64,000 bases of DNA, from positions 13,113,577 to 13,177,576 of the forward strand of contig OZ020591.1 of the NCBI GenBank assembly GCA_963971535.1. Reading direction: 5' to 3'. Positions 43,375 to 55,244 of this stretch are shown here, one piece after another. The DNA comes from Notolepis coatsorum (lineage: Eukaryota > Chordata > Actinopteri > Aulopiformes > Paralepididae). The notes below the pieces were generated by a model that worked only from the letters and a program-made list of their open reading frames with translations, did not search any database and was not told where the DNA came from. The translations under genes were made by a program, and so were the position numbers. Each line of letters begins with the position of its first letter. Position 1 is the stretch's first letter.

Positions 43375-44632
43375 TGATTGATTGAAAACTTTATTAACAG
43401 ATTGCAGAATGGGTACAGTACAGCTCAATACACACAATTGTTAACGGGATGCAGACCAGAGAAAGACTTTCGTCTTGTTTACATCAGGGTCCCCCATTTT
43501 CAATTCATCAGGACATGACATATATGACATACACGACATACAGATAGACAGTACTGCTACATCTATACATTTATGACATACCAGATTTGCAAATACAGTA
43601 CTGTTTGTGATACAAAGTCCAGAAAAGGGAGTATATACATTTGACGTAAAAACTGTACATTGGATGAGGTTGGGTGGGGTTGGGTGGGGTTGGGTAGGGA
43701 GGGGTTGTGGGGGGAAACTAGGCTGGTAAAGCTATGCCTCCTAAAATGTGAATCGGAAATACAGAAATACCGGCTACAGGCTTTCCGGTTTCCGGGCACC
43801 CCCTGATCTGTTTATAGTCCCCAGCGAAACAAACAACAAGCAGGTCTGTCAGCCTGTCGAGGGAGGCGATAACGAGGTTGTTTCTGGGGGGAATACATTT
43901 TCATGAGCACCGTGTCGTGATTTCAGGGGCGGGACTTCCTACCTGATTCCCACTTTCGGCCGTAGTGCTTTACCAGGCTTTATCTCTCAAGATAAAGCTG
44001 GGAACGAGGTTAGGGGGAAACACTGTACACCTGTACAAGCAAAACTGTACATTGGGATATTGACAATCATACTAGGTAATTTACATTGGAGGGGGTTGGG
44101 GGGGGGGGACATTGTACAAACAAGCAAAACTGTACATTGGAATATTGACAACCATACTAGGTAAATTACTGTACATTGGAGGGGGTTGGGTTAGGACATT
44201 TACAGGGGCCAGTTTCAAATTGCAGTCTCCTGTAGGTGTTCCTAGAGAGTGGTTTTGAAAGTGGGTAGTGATTCACATTCCTTTACAGCTTTGGGTAGGG
44301 CGTTCCACATTGATGTGGCATAATTGCTAAACGTGTTTAGTCCCTTATTTGAGCCGAATCTGGGTTTAACATGATTTGTGGAGCTCCCTCTGGTGTTGTG
44401 GTCGTGGTATTCACTGACCTTTGGGAAGTATTTTGACATGTACATGGGTACCTTGGTCGTGTAGTGTATCTTGTAGACCAGGCCCATTGCAATTTGCTGT
44501 ACTCTGTCGTCTACTCTAAGCCATCCTAGGTTGTTAAAGTGGGCAGGGGTGAGGTGGGTTCTAGGAGTAAGGTCAAGCAGTAGTCTGACCAGTTTGTTTT
44601 GAGATGTTTGTAATTTAGTTTTTTCAGGGTCA
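43375..44632 (-). mobile_element. LINE family D 3' UTR plus C-terminal coding part
   Basis: The tail TTGATTGATTGAAAACTTTA is at 43375. The UTR with tandem AACTGTACATTGG.ATATTGACA units lies at 44030-44200. Coding from 44632 to 44242 in minus sense reads KLVRLLLDLTPRTHLTPAHF, YKIHYTTKVPMYMSKYFPKV and MWNALPKAVKECESL, and is continuous. This copy supplies the true 3' end of the family. Confidence 0.85.
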
Positions 44633-44830
44633 GGGTAATAGGAGAACAATAAATATAAGCAATAAACAAATGTAATCTGAATATACCATTTTTATAAATA
44701 AAAACTATACACAGAGTTGCATATTTCATTTCAAACCTTTATTTATGCCCATATAAGCACTGGGGTTACCCTCATTTACAGTGATGACGAGTTAACAAAG
44801 GATACAAATATCATAACAGTTATTAATTAC

Positions 44831-46183
44831 TGTTACAAAGGATCAGATTAAACCGAATATATATATTTATTTATTGATATATATTGCATAGTATTTGTAT
44901 ATCGTTTGATATCCCTTGTATATTCCTTGTACATATACACGGAATATCCCTTTAGCCTACTACAGCCCATAATATCTCATTCTCCTATTGGATAGTGGTC
45001 CACCGGCGCCAGGGACCGGCCCCCGGAGCCAAGTTCAAGGTCACCGACACGACATGTCTGTACTTGCCCCGGCCCTGCCCAGGGATACGGCGACAGAGAT
45101 GAGAGTGGCACTATTTGTTCACCGTGCATATAAATACGGCGCAGGTGAATACAGAAGCACTTAGTCAGAAGTCAAGTGTTACCCACTAAGTTGAAGCCTC
45201 ACCCACGATACAACGTGCGGTGAAGTATGGCCTGTTTGGCCCCAGAATAGCATTGAGACCGCGTGCGAATTAATAACTGAATTGTCAGAGTTTGGCACTG
45301 TACCGTCGATTGCGACATATTTCTATTAAGTCAATAATAGTCTATTTGTGTATGGTGTATCGTGCGGTTAGAGTTCTAAAGTGACCAGCATCTCCAACGC
45401 TTCCTCGTGTTAGCTAGAGTTCTTATCCAGGCTGGGCTGACCACATGGCGCTTTCACCCGAGGAGACCTAGGCGAGAACCGTATGGACATGTACACTGGA
45501 TTAACCTACCCGACGACTACATAGCCCTTTGCGGCTGGAATATATATTTGCTTTGGTCCTGTGGTTTATGGAGCGGATAATCGCCGACGCCTGTGAGTGT
45601 TGGATTTACCCCGCGAGGAGTCAAGTCGAGTCGGCGCCTCAGACAGCCTGAGGCCGACTAGCTTCTTCACTGTGGAGCTACAGTCTACAAGAGAACCAAG
45701 CTGTATTCGTTTGTGGATCAAGAGGCTATCGCACTGTCTCCTGTACTCGGAGTCTCCCTAGTCATCGTTGACCAGACGTTCTACTACCGACAGCTCTCCT
45801 ACCCCCCCTGCCGGCTTACTACCGGGAGGACCCTTCCAGTATATCCCGCTATATCACTAGTGTACCATAGATATAATTCCCTAAGAGCCAGGTTGTATAA
45901 TTGCCTCCTGCGTAACCAGAGAATGGACATTCAGTGTTGATTTGCCTACGCATAATCCTTTGCCTTACAAGTGCAATCAAATGTAATATAAGTGTATGAT
46001 GTACCTTTTGCTCCATTAAATACTTGATAATTACTTTGTCTGGAACCGATTTCATTGTGGAAAGTGTTCATCATATTTAGATATCATGTACTGTATGGCC
46101 AGTAGTTAAAGTACATAAAGCGGTAGTGGTTTAATGATACCATACTTATCAATACAGTCAGGGAATTGTACCCCTCAGTTACA
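44831..46183 (+). repeat. Solo LTR of a BEL/Pao element (fossil)
   Basis: 1353 bp starting TGTTACAAAGGATCAGATTA and ending GTACCCCTCAGTTACA, related to the LTRs of the element at 6889 but clearly diverged (another subfamily or an older insertion). A perfect 5-bp duplication ATTAC flanks it (44826-44830 and 46184-46188). No internal region or second LTR is present. It probably arose by LTR-LTR recombination. It lies in the 3' UTR of LINE family E. Confidence 0.9.
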
Positions 46184-46188
46184 ATTAC

Positions 46189-47640
46189 AATGAATTACAA
46201 TTACTACAATGATGGATTAAAAACAATTACATGATTCGGTACATAGGTCAAGTGCAATGCCTTTAAACTCCATGAATGACGGGAATGCTCCAAGCTTTAG
46301 AGTCTGTTGTAGGGTATTCCATGTGTATGGAGCATCGTAGGAGAAGGCAGACTTTACAAGCTCAGACCGAACTATAGGCACCCTAAGCACAAGCCCATAA
46401 TTCGAACGACTTTGGTAGGTGACAGCACTCCAGACCAACAAAGATGTAATTTACATTTAGTCATTTAACTGAACGCTTTTATCCAAAGCGACTTACAAGT
46501 TCTGTACGACAGGTCATCAGGAAGGGTACAACTCTATCAGCTGAGTAACAATATTCATCAAAGTGTTGCGTGTTACAGTGTAGGTTAGTTTATTAGGACA
46601 AGTGCATTACAGTAAGGTTAGTTAGGGTTAGATTTTCTTTAATTTTTTTTATTATTATTTCAGATAATGGTTGATGTGTGTTTTTAGTCGACGGCGAAAG
46701 ATTGGACGGGATTCGGCTGTCCTAACTGGGGTGGGTAGTTCATTCCACCATTGTGGGGCAAGGACTGAGAATAGGCGGCTTCTCTTTGATGACCCTCCCG
46801 GAGCTTGGATAGGAGTAGGTCTGAGGCGGCCAGAAGATGCAGAGCGTAGGGGTCTTGAGGGTGTGTAGTTAGAGACCATTGACCGGAGGTAGGCGGGAGC
46901 GGTTCCCTTTGCCGCACGGTATTTTAGGTCGAGGGCCTTGAAGCGGATACGTGCAGCAATGGGGAGCCAGTGCAGGTCCCTAAGAAGTGGGGTGACATGG
47001 GCCGACTTCGGTAGGTTTGAGATCAGGCGGGCCGCTGCGTTTTGAATGAGTTGAAGAGGCTTGGTGGCAGTGGCCGGGAGGCCAGCTAGCAGTGCGTTGC
47101 AGTAGTCGAGGCGGGAGATGACTGTAATATAAGGTGGAAGTTTGTCAATAATTGCTTTGTAGATAAAAAGATACCCATGATAACTACGTCGCAACGAGAG
47201 AGATGGCCAGCCTTACCTTCTCATACAAAAGACAATGGTGAGTATCATATTTGTCACCCGTAATAAATCTTAGGGCGGAGTGGTAGGCAGAATCCAAAGG
47301 CCTTAATGTAGACGCAGACGCATGCCTGTAAATGACATCACCAATCACCATAGTCCAATATTGACAAAAAAAACAGCCTGAAAAAAAACAGAACATAGGA
47401 AAACTAGCATGGTTACGGTACAAGAAACCAATCTTTTGCTGTAATTTTGTAGCTATGTTATCTATATGGAATTTAAAAGAAAGTTTATCATCCAGCCATA
47501 TACCAAGATATTTATACTCACTAACTCTTTCAATATACAAACAATTTGCCGTTGTTAGGTGTAGCATGTCATAATCTATAACCCTGGCTCTAGAAAACAT
47601 CATAGACTTGGTTTTACTAGCATTAAGCACTAACTTGAGC
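46189..47640 (-). pseudogene. LINE family E, split by an L2 and bordered by an RTE-type LINE
   Basis: In minus sense 47640-47124 reads LNASKTKSMMFSRARVIDYD, LGIWLDDKLSFKFHIDNIAT, IYRHASASTLRPLDSAYHSA and YLFIYKAIIDKLPPYIT. After the L2 (46445-47123) it resumes at 46444 with GLVLRVPIVRSELVKSAFSY-DAPYTWNTLQ. The two halves are consecutive parts of one LINE C-terminus. Its 3' UTR continues leftward through the solo LTR to about 44640. Several frame changes. Confidence 0.8.
46445..47123 (-). mobile_element. L2-type LINE 3' end inserted in LINE E
   Basis: The L2 tail (TTACATTTAGTCATTTAACT) is at the left edge. The coding reads SRLDYCNALLAGLPATATKP, LIQNAAARLISNLPKSAHVT, PLLRDLHWLPIAARIRFKAL and QAPGGSSKRSRLFSVLAPQW in one frame. 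Nearly identical to 33400-34060 but with the frame preserved, so this is the better copy. Confidence 0.9.
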
Positions 47641-48850
47641 TTGACTTACTTGACTTAAGCCTTTGCACTCCCTGCGGAGCATATGCCACAGACGATTTCT
47701 TTCCATGTTGCGTGGTTTTTGGCCTCCCGAACGATGTTGTGCCATCCCAGTCCAGCCTCTTTCATTTCCCCTTCCCAAGAACGGCACCAGGTGTTTCGAG
47801 GCCTGCTGCGTTTCCTCTTTCCAGGTGGGTTCCATCGTAGGGCTTGCCGGGTGATGTTTTTGTCTTCCTTTCTCAGGGTATGGCCTATCCACATCCACTT
47901 TCTCTTCTTTATTTCTTCGGGCGGGGGTAGTTGTTTTGTGCACTCCCACAGGTCCAGATTTGTAATGACATTTGGCCATCTCACTCTTAGAATGCGGCGG
48001 AGGCAGGAATTTATGAAGGACTGTACTTTCTGCTTCAGCCCTACGTTTGTCTTCCAGGTCTCCGAGCCATACAGGAGGACTGATTTAACATTGGAGTTAA
48101 AGATCCTCAGCTTTCTGTTGGTTTTTATTTTTCGCGAGACCTCCATACTCAACCAAGTAGGTTGTATGCCGTTCTTGCTTTTCCGATTCGCACTCTGATG
48201 TCTTCTTCTGGCCACCCGCTGTATCTACTACGCTCCCAAGGTAGGTAAAGGAGTTAGTTTCTTCGATGGCCTCTCCCTCTAGTTCAATGTTTTGCTGGCA
48301 CTTTGTGTTGATCTTCATAATCTTGGTTTTTACCCTATTGATCTTCATTCCTAGAGTTGAGGCTGTTTCCTTTAGTTTGTTGGTCTTTTGTTGCATTTGC
48401 TGGTGACTGTGTGATAAGAGAGCTAGGTCATCTGCAAAATCGAGGTCTTCAAGCTGGTGCATCAGTGTCCACTGGATGCCGTTTCTGGCTCCTTCTGTTG
48501 TCTTCTTCATGGTCCAATCAATGGCCAGCAGGAACAAGAAGGGGGACAGCAGGCAGCCTTGTCTCACTCCGGTTTTTATCTCGAACGGGGTTGAGCAGCT
48601 CTGTTAAATGTTCTACCCATCTCCTTGTTTGTTCTTCCTTTGTGGATAGTGTGTTTCCTGCCTTGTCTTTTATGGGCTTCTCTGATCTCATCCTTCTCCC
48701 CGAGAGCTTCCTGGTGATGTTGTATACCTCTCTCATGTTTCTCTGTCCCGCTGCTTCTTCTGCTTGTGTAGCAAGCTCTTCATAGTAGCATGGTTGTTTG
48801 CCACACGTTTTTGATCTTCTCCCAGCTTTCGTCGATTTCTTAGCTGTTCA
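47641..48850 (-). pseudogene. RTE-type LINE, 3' half, broken
   Basis: Minus-sense readings include REVYNITRKLSGRRMRSEKP, MRQGCLLSPFLFLLAIDWTM, LEDLDFADDLALLSHSHQQM (catalytic pair), SFTYLGSVVD, RKLRIFNSNVKSVLLYGSET and GHTLRKEDKNITRQALRWNP. These are characteristic of RTE-clade LINEs of fish and invertebrates. At least three frames are used. The 3' end is the short (TTGACTTAC)-type repeat at 47640-47660. Its insertion interrupts LINE family E. Confidence 0.82.
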
Positions 48851-49440
48851 ATGCTATTAATAACACAATCAAGCGAACCCATCAACACCCCTCTCTCGGG
48901 AAAATGGCATTTAAGAAAGTATCTGCTGTTAAAATGACACAAACATTCGTTTTGTGGCATTAACGTTATATAGTTAGTGTTACACGTTCAAATAACATCA
49001 GCATATTATTTACCCGAAGATAGCAGTAAGCAAGGCATTACTCCGTTCATAGCTCAGTTCCATTCCGTTGCTCATTCCGTACCCAACTAGTACTACCCAT
49101 TCTGCAATCTGTTAATAAAGTTTTCAACCAGACAAATGTATAGAAAGGCTTTGTTTTATTATAACATTTGTTGCAGTAAAATCATTATGTCTCATTTGGT
49201 CATGCTGTGGAGCGCTGGTCAGCGGGCCGGGCAGCTAACGTCGTATTAGCTACGTTAAGTTTGTTGTGCTCTCGGAGCCTCTCGCAAGCAGATCAATGGC
49301 GACATGCCCTGAAGTAGAAAATGAATAAACGCCTGCCGATTGGTGGTAAGAACAGCAGGAGGTGGGTGCTAGCGGTGTGGCGTAATTGGCCGAATCGACT
49401 GTCAATCAAAATGGTTCTATTGCATTGGCTGAGAGCTCTG
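48851..49440. other. Unassigned, with one LINE D tail fragment
   Basis: CCCATTCTGCAATCTGTTAA-TAAAGTTTTC near 49097 is a short LINE D tail. The rest shows nothing recognisable. Confidence 0.35.
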
Positions 49441-49444
49441 GTTG

Positions 49445-49756
49445 AGATAATAGTATCCATCTGCAGGCCGCCAGACGATACTGGGAGAGGGATAGTGCTA
49501 CATGGCATGGTGGAATTAATACCATAAACATATTTCTTTATGTTTCCTTTTTTTAAGTAAGTAAAGAGGCCTACAAATACAAACATACACATACAAATAA
49601 AATAATAGTATCCATCTGCAGGCCGCCAGACGATACTGGGAGAGGGATAGTGCTACATGGCATGGTGGAATTAATACCATAAACATATTTCTTGATGTTT
49701 CCTTTTTTTAAGTAAGTAAAGAGGCCTACAAATACAAACATACACATACAAATATA
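49445..49756 (+). repeat. ~160-bp tandem duplication
   Basis: AATAGTATCCATCTGCAGGC through AGGCCTACAAATACAAACAT occurs twice in a row (from 49449 and 49606), differing at one base (TTCTTTATG/TTCTTGATG). Confidence 0.92.
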
Positions 49757-49819
49757 CAGTAGTTTCATTAAAAAAAATTAAAATAAAAAAAAAAAATAAA
49801 AAAAAAATTACAAATACTT

Positions 49820-49919
49820 ATTTTTTGCCACACGTATCGGTATCGGTATCGGCCGATTGTGTTAGTTGAACAATCGGTATCGGTATCGGTGGCCAATTTT
49901 CATATCGGTGCATCCCTAG
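49820..49919 (-). mobile_element. DNA-transposon end (CTAGGGATGCACCGATATG)
   Basis: In minus sense, ACTAGGGATGCACCGATATG is followed by ACCGATACCGAT repeats, a terminus common in fish hAT-like MITEs. The other end was not seen. Confidence 0.5.
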
Positions 49920-49927
49920 TGTGTACG

Positions 49928-50925
49928 CAGGGGGCGAAATTAAAGCCCGCCACCCGCCATTGGCGAGCAGTTTTTACGTTTGGCACCTCCCACTGAGAGG
50001 TCTGCCCGCCGTGTGGCGGGCAATAATAGTCATGTGAAAACCGAAAATCATGATCCAATTCTTAGCGCAGTTCTCACTCGCTGTCTCAGCACAGACATGC
50101 AGCGCACCGCGCACTGCTGCTCCTACCCCTCCCGCACCTGTTTCTGTATGCTGCATGTAAACAGAGGCTATTGCCTCGGGACAGTCACCATGACATTAAT
50201 CTAGTCAGAGGGACCTCCGTGAGCTAATGTTAGCTACTGTTACAAAATGACCCAGTCAACTATTCACTTTTAGTTTAATACATGAGGCATTGTGTAACGT
50301 TATCCAGCCGGCTAGCTACTGATAGCTCCCGACATCAACAACTACTCCAGCAAGTGTCCAGTGCATAATACCTCCGTTGGCTAGGTAGCTCATGTTAGCC
50401 CACGTTAGCACAAGTTGAGGAGGCTCTGCATTTACCATCTTCAGCTAAAATGTTTGTTTACTAAGACGGCTCTCTGTGACTCTGTGAGGGGGAGGGCTGG
50501 ACTCGGAGGAGCCGGGGGGCAAGCGCGCTGAGCGCTCTGAACAGCGCGTCAACAACTTGCGGTAGAACACTCGCCAGCTGGTACCGATACTGCAGAAAGT
50601 ATCTGTACTTCGGGAAATGAGTATCAAAGCCGTTTTAAATATTCAGTATCGATATGTATCGATACTTCGATATTTTTTACAACACTAACACAGACAGTGG
50701 AGCTGTTTGCAGACAGCGAGGTGGCGATGTCTCGCAGATAATACAACTACAAGTATGATTATATAATATATATATTTTATTTAAAAAATATTTTTTTATA
50801 TAAAATAATAATTATTATTTTTTTAATCAAAAAAAAGTTGGCAGGTAAGAAATATGCTTGGCGGGTAGATTCTTCCCATCTACCCGCCACTGGCTGGTGA
50901 GTCAAAAAGTTAATTTCGTGCCCTG
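49928..50925. mobile_element. hAT-like element with CAGGG ends
   Basis: The left end is CAGGGGGCGAAATTAAAGCC and the right end ACTTTTTGACTC...TTAATTTCGTGCCCTG in reverse sense; both enclose CCCGCCA/TGGCGGG words. The inner part holds a GTATCGATATGTATCGATAC palindrome near 50650 and may be a nested MITE. No matching 8-bp duplication was found, so the borders are tentative. Confidence 0.5.
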
Positions 50926-51117
50926 ACTGTATTGTTCTTTTATTTTTTGCTCACACAATATCTTAACAATATAAAACTCAAAAGTAGCCACTGCAGCCGT
51001 TGTCACGAGCTCTGCTCTTCTGTGTTCACATAACTTTCCCAAAACAGTACTGTCATAAATGTCATGATTAGATTAGATTAGATTTTTATATCTGTATGTT
51101 GTGTATGTCATAAATGT

Positions 51118-51230
51118 CATTATAAATTGAAAATGGGGGACCCTGATGTAAACAAGACGAACGTCTTTCTCTGGTCTGCATCCCCTTAACAATTGTGTGT
51201 ATTGAGCCGTACTGTATTGTTTTATACATA
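51118..51230 (+). mobile_element. LINE family D tail fragment
   Basis: ATTGAAAATGGGGGACCCTG, CAAGACGAACGTCTTTCTCT and AACAATTGTGTGTATTGAGC are the family D 3' UTR. Confidence 0.8.
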
Positions 51231-52055
51231 CAGTATGTTGTCTACTTGACCCTCAAAGTGCAGATTGATGCATTTAAAATTCTAAATGTTCAAAATGTTC
51301 ACCGGACTACGCCCCAAATGTGTTCCCCCTACCTTTGAAAACAAAATGACGCCCTTGCATACACAGTGGGTAATATCCTGGTTTCCTTTCCATGCTAAAT
51401 ATGCTAAAAGACCACAGGCTTCAAAGGCTGTTGCCAGGTAACCAGACATGAAAGCAGTTAAACCCAACAGTTATCGCTGGTTGGATACCAACTTTGAAAT
51501 CAACGAACAGACAGAAAATAAGAACAACTTACTGTATCACAAAAATTAATGTAGTGGAGACACATAGCCTATATATCGTGGATGGAAGCCATCTGTGAAA
51601 TGCCATTTTCATACATTAAATATAACTTTAATCTTGAATTCCATTTTTTTGTTTCGATACAAATGCACTGACAAAGGGAGAAGATTATTCACAGCATTTC
51701 TCAACAAACTGTCAGAATAAAACAAAGCATGGGGGGTAAAGACTGAGATGCCAGTATTTAAGAACCAAAGTCTTCGGTTTTAGAGTGAAACGTAACATCG
51801 AGTTGATGGCAATTCAAATGTCCAAGTTCATTTCTGTCAAATTTAATTAAAAGAAAATATATATCCCCATTTTCAGCAAATGGATCGTTTATCTCAACAT
51901 ACACAATATCTAGGAAACCGTATATTTATATCTAGGAAACCATATCTTCAAGCCTTTAGACGTCTTACCGTCTTCTCCAGAGAGAGACAAGAAGATAGAT
52001 ACCAGTCCTCCTCTCTGTGCGTTCAGTAGAAAGCTACCACACTACAGACGGTTAA
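51231..52055. other. No recognisable feature
   Basis: AT-rich unique-looking DNA. A short duplicate TATATCTAGGAAACC near 51920-51945 is all I see. Confidence 0.3.
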
Positions 52056-52258
52056 TTTGGTAGTGAAAGGTTAACCTTCTGTAGTGTGGTAGTGAAAGGT
52101 TAACCTTCTGTAGTGTGGTAGTGAAAGGGTTTACCTTCTGTAGCGTGGTAGTGAAAGGGTTAACCTTCTGTAGTGTGGTAGTGAAAGGTTAACCTTCTGT
52201 AGTGTGGTAGTGAAAGGTTAACCTTCTGTAGTGTGGTAGTGAAAGGTTAACCTTCTGT
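52056..52258 (+). repeat. 29-bp minisatellite, part 1 (~7 copies)
   Basis: Unit CCTTCTGTAGTGTGGTAGTG plus AAAGGTTAA. The array is interrupted twice: by the LINE at 52259-55244 and by composite copy 2 at 55422-60586. Further parts lie at 55245-55421 and 60587-60737. Confidence 0.95.
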
Positions 52259-55244
52259 TCAAGTTCAAGTTCAAGTTCAAGTTCTTTAATAGTTGTCATA
52301 CAGAAGTACAGAATACTTTCATACAAAATGCTTCTTACTGTTACGCTCCAGAGACTGTGCTAGACAAGATAGTATCAAATAACATAATAACATAATATAG
52401 CATGAATTTAGAAGAAGAATGAGGTCACAGTTGTTCGGTATAGACATATGTACAATGTTCTGAGTTACCATATAATATACAATACACAATACTATGCAGT
52501 GTACTAATGTACAGTACTATCTAGTGCAAAGCAGAAGTGGGATGAGGTACAATTTTAGGTACAATTTACAGTAAGGTGTACGAGTTGTAGTGCAATCCTT
52601 CATCCATAAATATAAAGTGTGGGGAGTGGGTGCTACAGTGTGTTTGTTTAAAGTGGGTGTGTGCTATAAAGTGTGTGTAGTGGGTGCTACAGTGTGTTTG
52701 TTTAAAGTGAGTGTGTGCGTGTGGATGTGTGTGCTATGTGTGTTTGGTGGTTGTTGTTGTGTAGTGTTCATTCATTGTTCGTTTAGCAGCCTGATGGCCT
52801 GGGGATAGAAGCTACTTCTGAGTCTTTCTGTGCTCGCCTTGAGACTCCTGTGTCGCTTGCCTGACGGCAGCAGTTCAAAGAGGCAGTTGTTCGGGTGGCT
52901 CGAGTCCTTAATAATTCTCTTAGCCTTCCCCTTGCAACGCTTGTTGTAAATGTTCTGGAGAGTGGGGAGCCCCCCTCCAATTGTGCGTTCGGCTGAACGT
53001 GTCACTCTTTGTAGTCTGCTTTGGTCTTTTGCAGTGCTATTCCCAAACCAGGAGGTGATGTTGCCGGTCAAGATGCTCTCTATTGTACATGAGTAGAAGT
53101 TCTTAAGGATCTTCTGGCTGACTTGGAACTTCCTTAGGCGCCTGAGGAAGTAGAGGCGTTGTCGTGCCTTCTTCACCACACTGTTAATGTGTATGGTCCA
53201 TTTCAAGTCCTCGGATATGTGGGCTCCGAGGTACTTGAAGCTGTTGACTCTCTCAACCGGTGCCCCGTCGATGCTGAGGGGGCTGTAGTCCTTGACCCCC
53301 GACCTCCTGAAGTCCACAATCATCTCTTTTGTTTTGCTGACGTTCAGGGAGAGGCTGTTTTCCTGGCACCATCCCGCCAGGACCTTGACCTCTTCCAGGT
53401 AGGCCCTCTCGTCGTTGGCAGAGATCAGGCCCACCACCACTGTGTCGTCAGCAAATTTGACGATTGTATTGCTACTCCGCTGAGCCACACAGTCGTGTGT
53501 GTACAGGGAGTAGAGGAGGGGACTCAGAACACAGCCCTGGGGGGCCCCTATGTTGAGGGTGATGGATGAGGAGGTGCAGTTGCCTGCTCTCACCACCTGG
53601 GGTCTGCCAGTCAGGAAGTCCAAGACCCACTGGCAGAGGTCATAGCCCAAGCCCAGGTCCCTGAGCTTGGCTATGAGTATGGAGGGGACTATGGTATTGA
53701 ATGCCGAGCTGTAGTCGATGAATAGCATTCTCACATAGTTCCCCTGCCTCTTGTCCAGGTGTGATGCTGCTGTGTGCAGCACATGGGATATGGCGTCCTC
53801 CGTGGACCTGTTGGGGCGGTATGCAAATTGCAGGGGGTCCATGTTGATGGGGAGGGAGGAGCAGATGTAGCCCTTTACTAGCTTCTCAAAGCACTTCATG
53901 GCTATGGAGGTGAGAGCTACAGGGCGGTAGTCGTTGAGGCAAGCAGGCTTGGATTTTTTGGGTACAGGGATAATAGTGGACTTCTTCAGGCAGGTGGGGA
54001 TGACAGCCTGTTCTAAGGACAGGTTAAATATGTCAGTGAATACTGGGGCCAGTTGGTCGGCACAGACTTTTAGGACGCGGCCGGGGATGCCGTCTGGACC
54101 TGCTGCCTTCCTGATATTCACTTTTTTAAAGGTCCGCCTCACCTCATGCTCTGTTACCCTGAACACTGCGCCTCCATCAGCAGCCGACCCCCCCCCCCCC
54201 ATTGCCGAGGCTTGTGAGCTGGTGTTGTTATTACCAGCATCAAACCTCGCATAGAAGGTATTGAGGTCGTTTGCTAAGGAGATGTCATTGTTCAGTTTGA
54301 GGGAGGCGCCTTTGTAGTCTGTCATCGTTTTGAGCCCCTGCCACATAGCTCTAGAGTCAGCTTGTTCAAACTGGAGTTCAATTTTATCCCTGTAGCGCCG
54401 TTTGGCCTCTGACACTGTCCTCCTTACGTTGTGTTGCGCCACCTTGTGGTCATTCATGTTGCCTGCCACTAGGCCGTCATTGTATGCTTTGGTGCGCTCT
54501 CTCAGAGCTTCACGGACGGATTTGTCTACCCAGGGTTTTTGATTTGGGTAAACTTTCATTTTGGTAGTGGGGATTGTTTCTTTCACCCTAGTACAGACAT
54601 AGTCCAGCACTGTCTCCGTGTAGGCATTAATGTTATCTGTGTCGCGGAATACAATCCAGTCTGTGTTGTGGAACACTGACCGGATCGTGTCCTCTGACGT
54701 CACATCCCATTTCTGCACCTCTCGCGAGACTACGGGAGTACTTTTAATTCTTTGTCTGTACTTTGGTGTAAGGAAAATGGATGCGTGATCTGACTTGCCA
54801 AAGCCACTATCAGAATGAGCCTTGTAGCCACCTTTAAATTGCGTGTAACAGTGATCTAGGATGTTACCGCCTCTGGTGTTGCAAGTCACATGCTGGTAGA
54901 AATCAGGCAATACCTTTCTCAGATTGGCGCTATTGAAATCTCCCAGTACTAAAATGGCGGCGTTAACGTTCGTCGCTTGTATATTATTTACCTCGTCGTG
55001 GAGTCTGGAGAGCGCGGCGTTGTTGTTGGCTTGCGGTGGAATATACACTCCGACCAGGACGATCGCCGTTAACTCCCTCGGGAGGAAGAAAGGACGACAC
55101 TTGATGGTTATATATTCCAGTTCTGGGGAGCAGTAGTTGGATAATTCCTTCACATTCGTTGGATCACTCCAATTTTTGTTAAACATGAAGGCAATACCTC
55201 CACCACGTTGTTTACCGGACTCTGATTGTGTCCGATCCTTCCTT
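52259..55244 (-). mobile_element. LINE family C (CR1/L2/Rex1 group), 5' truncated, inserted in the minisatellite
   Basis: The 3' end in minus sense is ACTATTAAAGAACTTGAACT with (AACTTG)n. The 5' end is cut inside the endonuclease at 55244. CCTTCTGT at 52251-52258 and 55245-55252 can be read as an 8-bp target duplication taken from the minisatellite. About 3 kb. Confidence 0.9.
52772..55186 (-). CDS. LINE family C endonuclease-reverse transcriptase
   Basis: 804 codons without interruption. The endonuclease shows LVGVYIPPQANNN (about 44), LVLGDFNSANLRK (about 78) and GFGKSDHASIFL (about 127). The RT shows KKSTIIPVPKKSKPACLNDY-RPVALTS (about 405), MLFIDYSSAFNTI (about 490), GAPQGCVLSPLLYSLYTHDC (about 545) and VKFADDTVVVGLI with the catalytic Asp pair (about 574). 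Then LSLNVSKTKEMIVDFRR and RQRLYFLRRLRKFQVSQKIL. It ends FYPQAIRLLNEQ. Upstream DNA to 55244 still encodes RTQSESGKQRGGGIAF, so the first Met is internal to the endonuclease and the true start is lost. RT motifs look intact; the missing 5' end should prevent autonomous mobility. Confidence 0.92.
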   Translation of the reverse strand: MFNKNWSDPTNVKELSNYCSPELEYITIKCRPFFLPRELTAIVLVGVYIPPQANNNAALSRLHDEVNNIQATNVNAAILVLGDFNSANLRKVLPDFYQHVTCNTRGGNILDHCYTQFKGGYKAHSDSGFGKSDHASIFLTPKYRQRIKSTPVVSREVQKWDVTSEDTIRSVFHNTDWIVFRDTDNINAYTETVLDYVCTRVKETIPTTKMKVYPNQKPWVDKSVREALRERTKAYNDGLVAGNMNDHKVAQHNVRRTVSEAKRRYRDKIELQFEQADSRAMWQGLKTMTDYKGASLKLNNDISLANDLNTFYARFDAGNNNTSSQASAMGGGGSAADGGAVFRVTEHEVRRTFKKVNIRKAAGPDGIPGRVLKVCADQLAPVFTDIFNLSLEQAVIPTCLKKSTIIPVPKKSKPACLNDYRPVALTSIAMKCFEKLVKGYICSSLPINMDPLQFAYRPNRSTEDAISHVLHTAASHLDKRQGNYVRMLFIDYSSAFNTIVPSILIAKLRDLGLGYDLCQWVLDFLTGRPQVVRAGNCTSSSITLNIGAPQGCVLSPLLYSLYTHDCVAQRSSNTIVKFADDTVVVGLISANDERAYLEEVKVLAGWCQENSLSLNVSKTKEMIVDFRRSGVKDYSPLSIDGAPVERVNSFKYLGAHISEDLKWTIHINSVVKKARQRLYFLRRLRKFQVSQKILKNFYSCTIESILTGNITSWFGNSTAKDQSRLQRVTRSAERTIGGGLPTLQNIYNKRCKGKAKRIIKDSSHPNNCLFELLPSGKRHRSLKASTERLRSSFYPQAIRLLNEQ

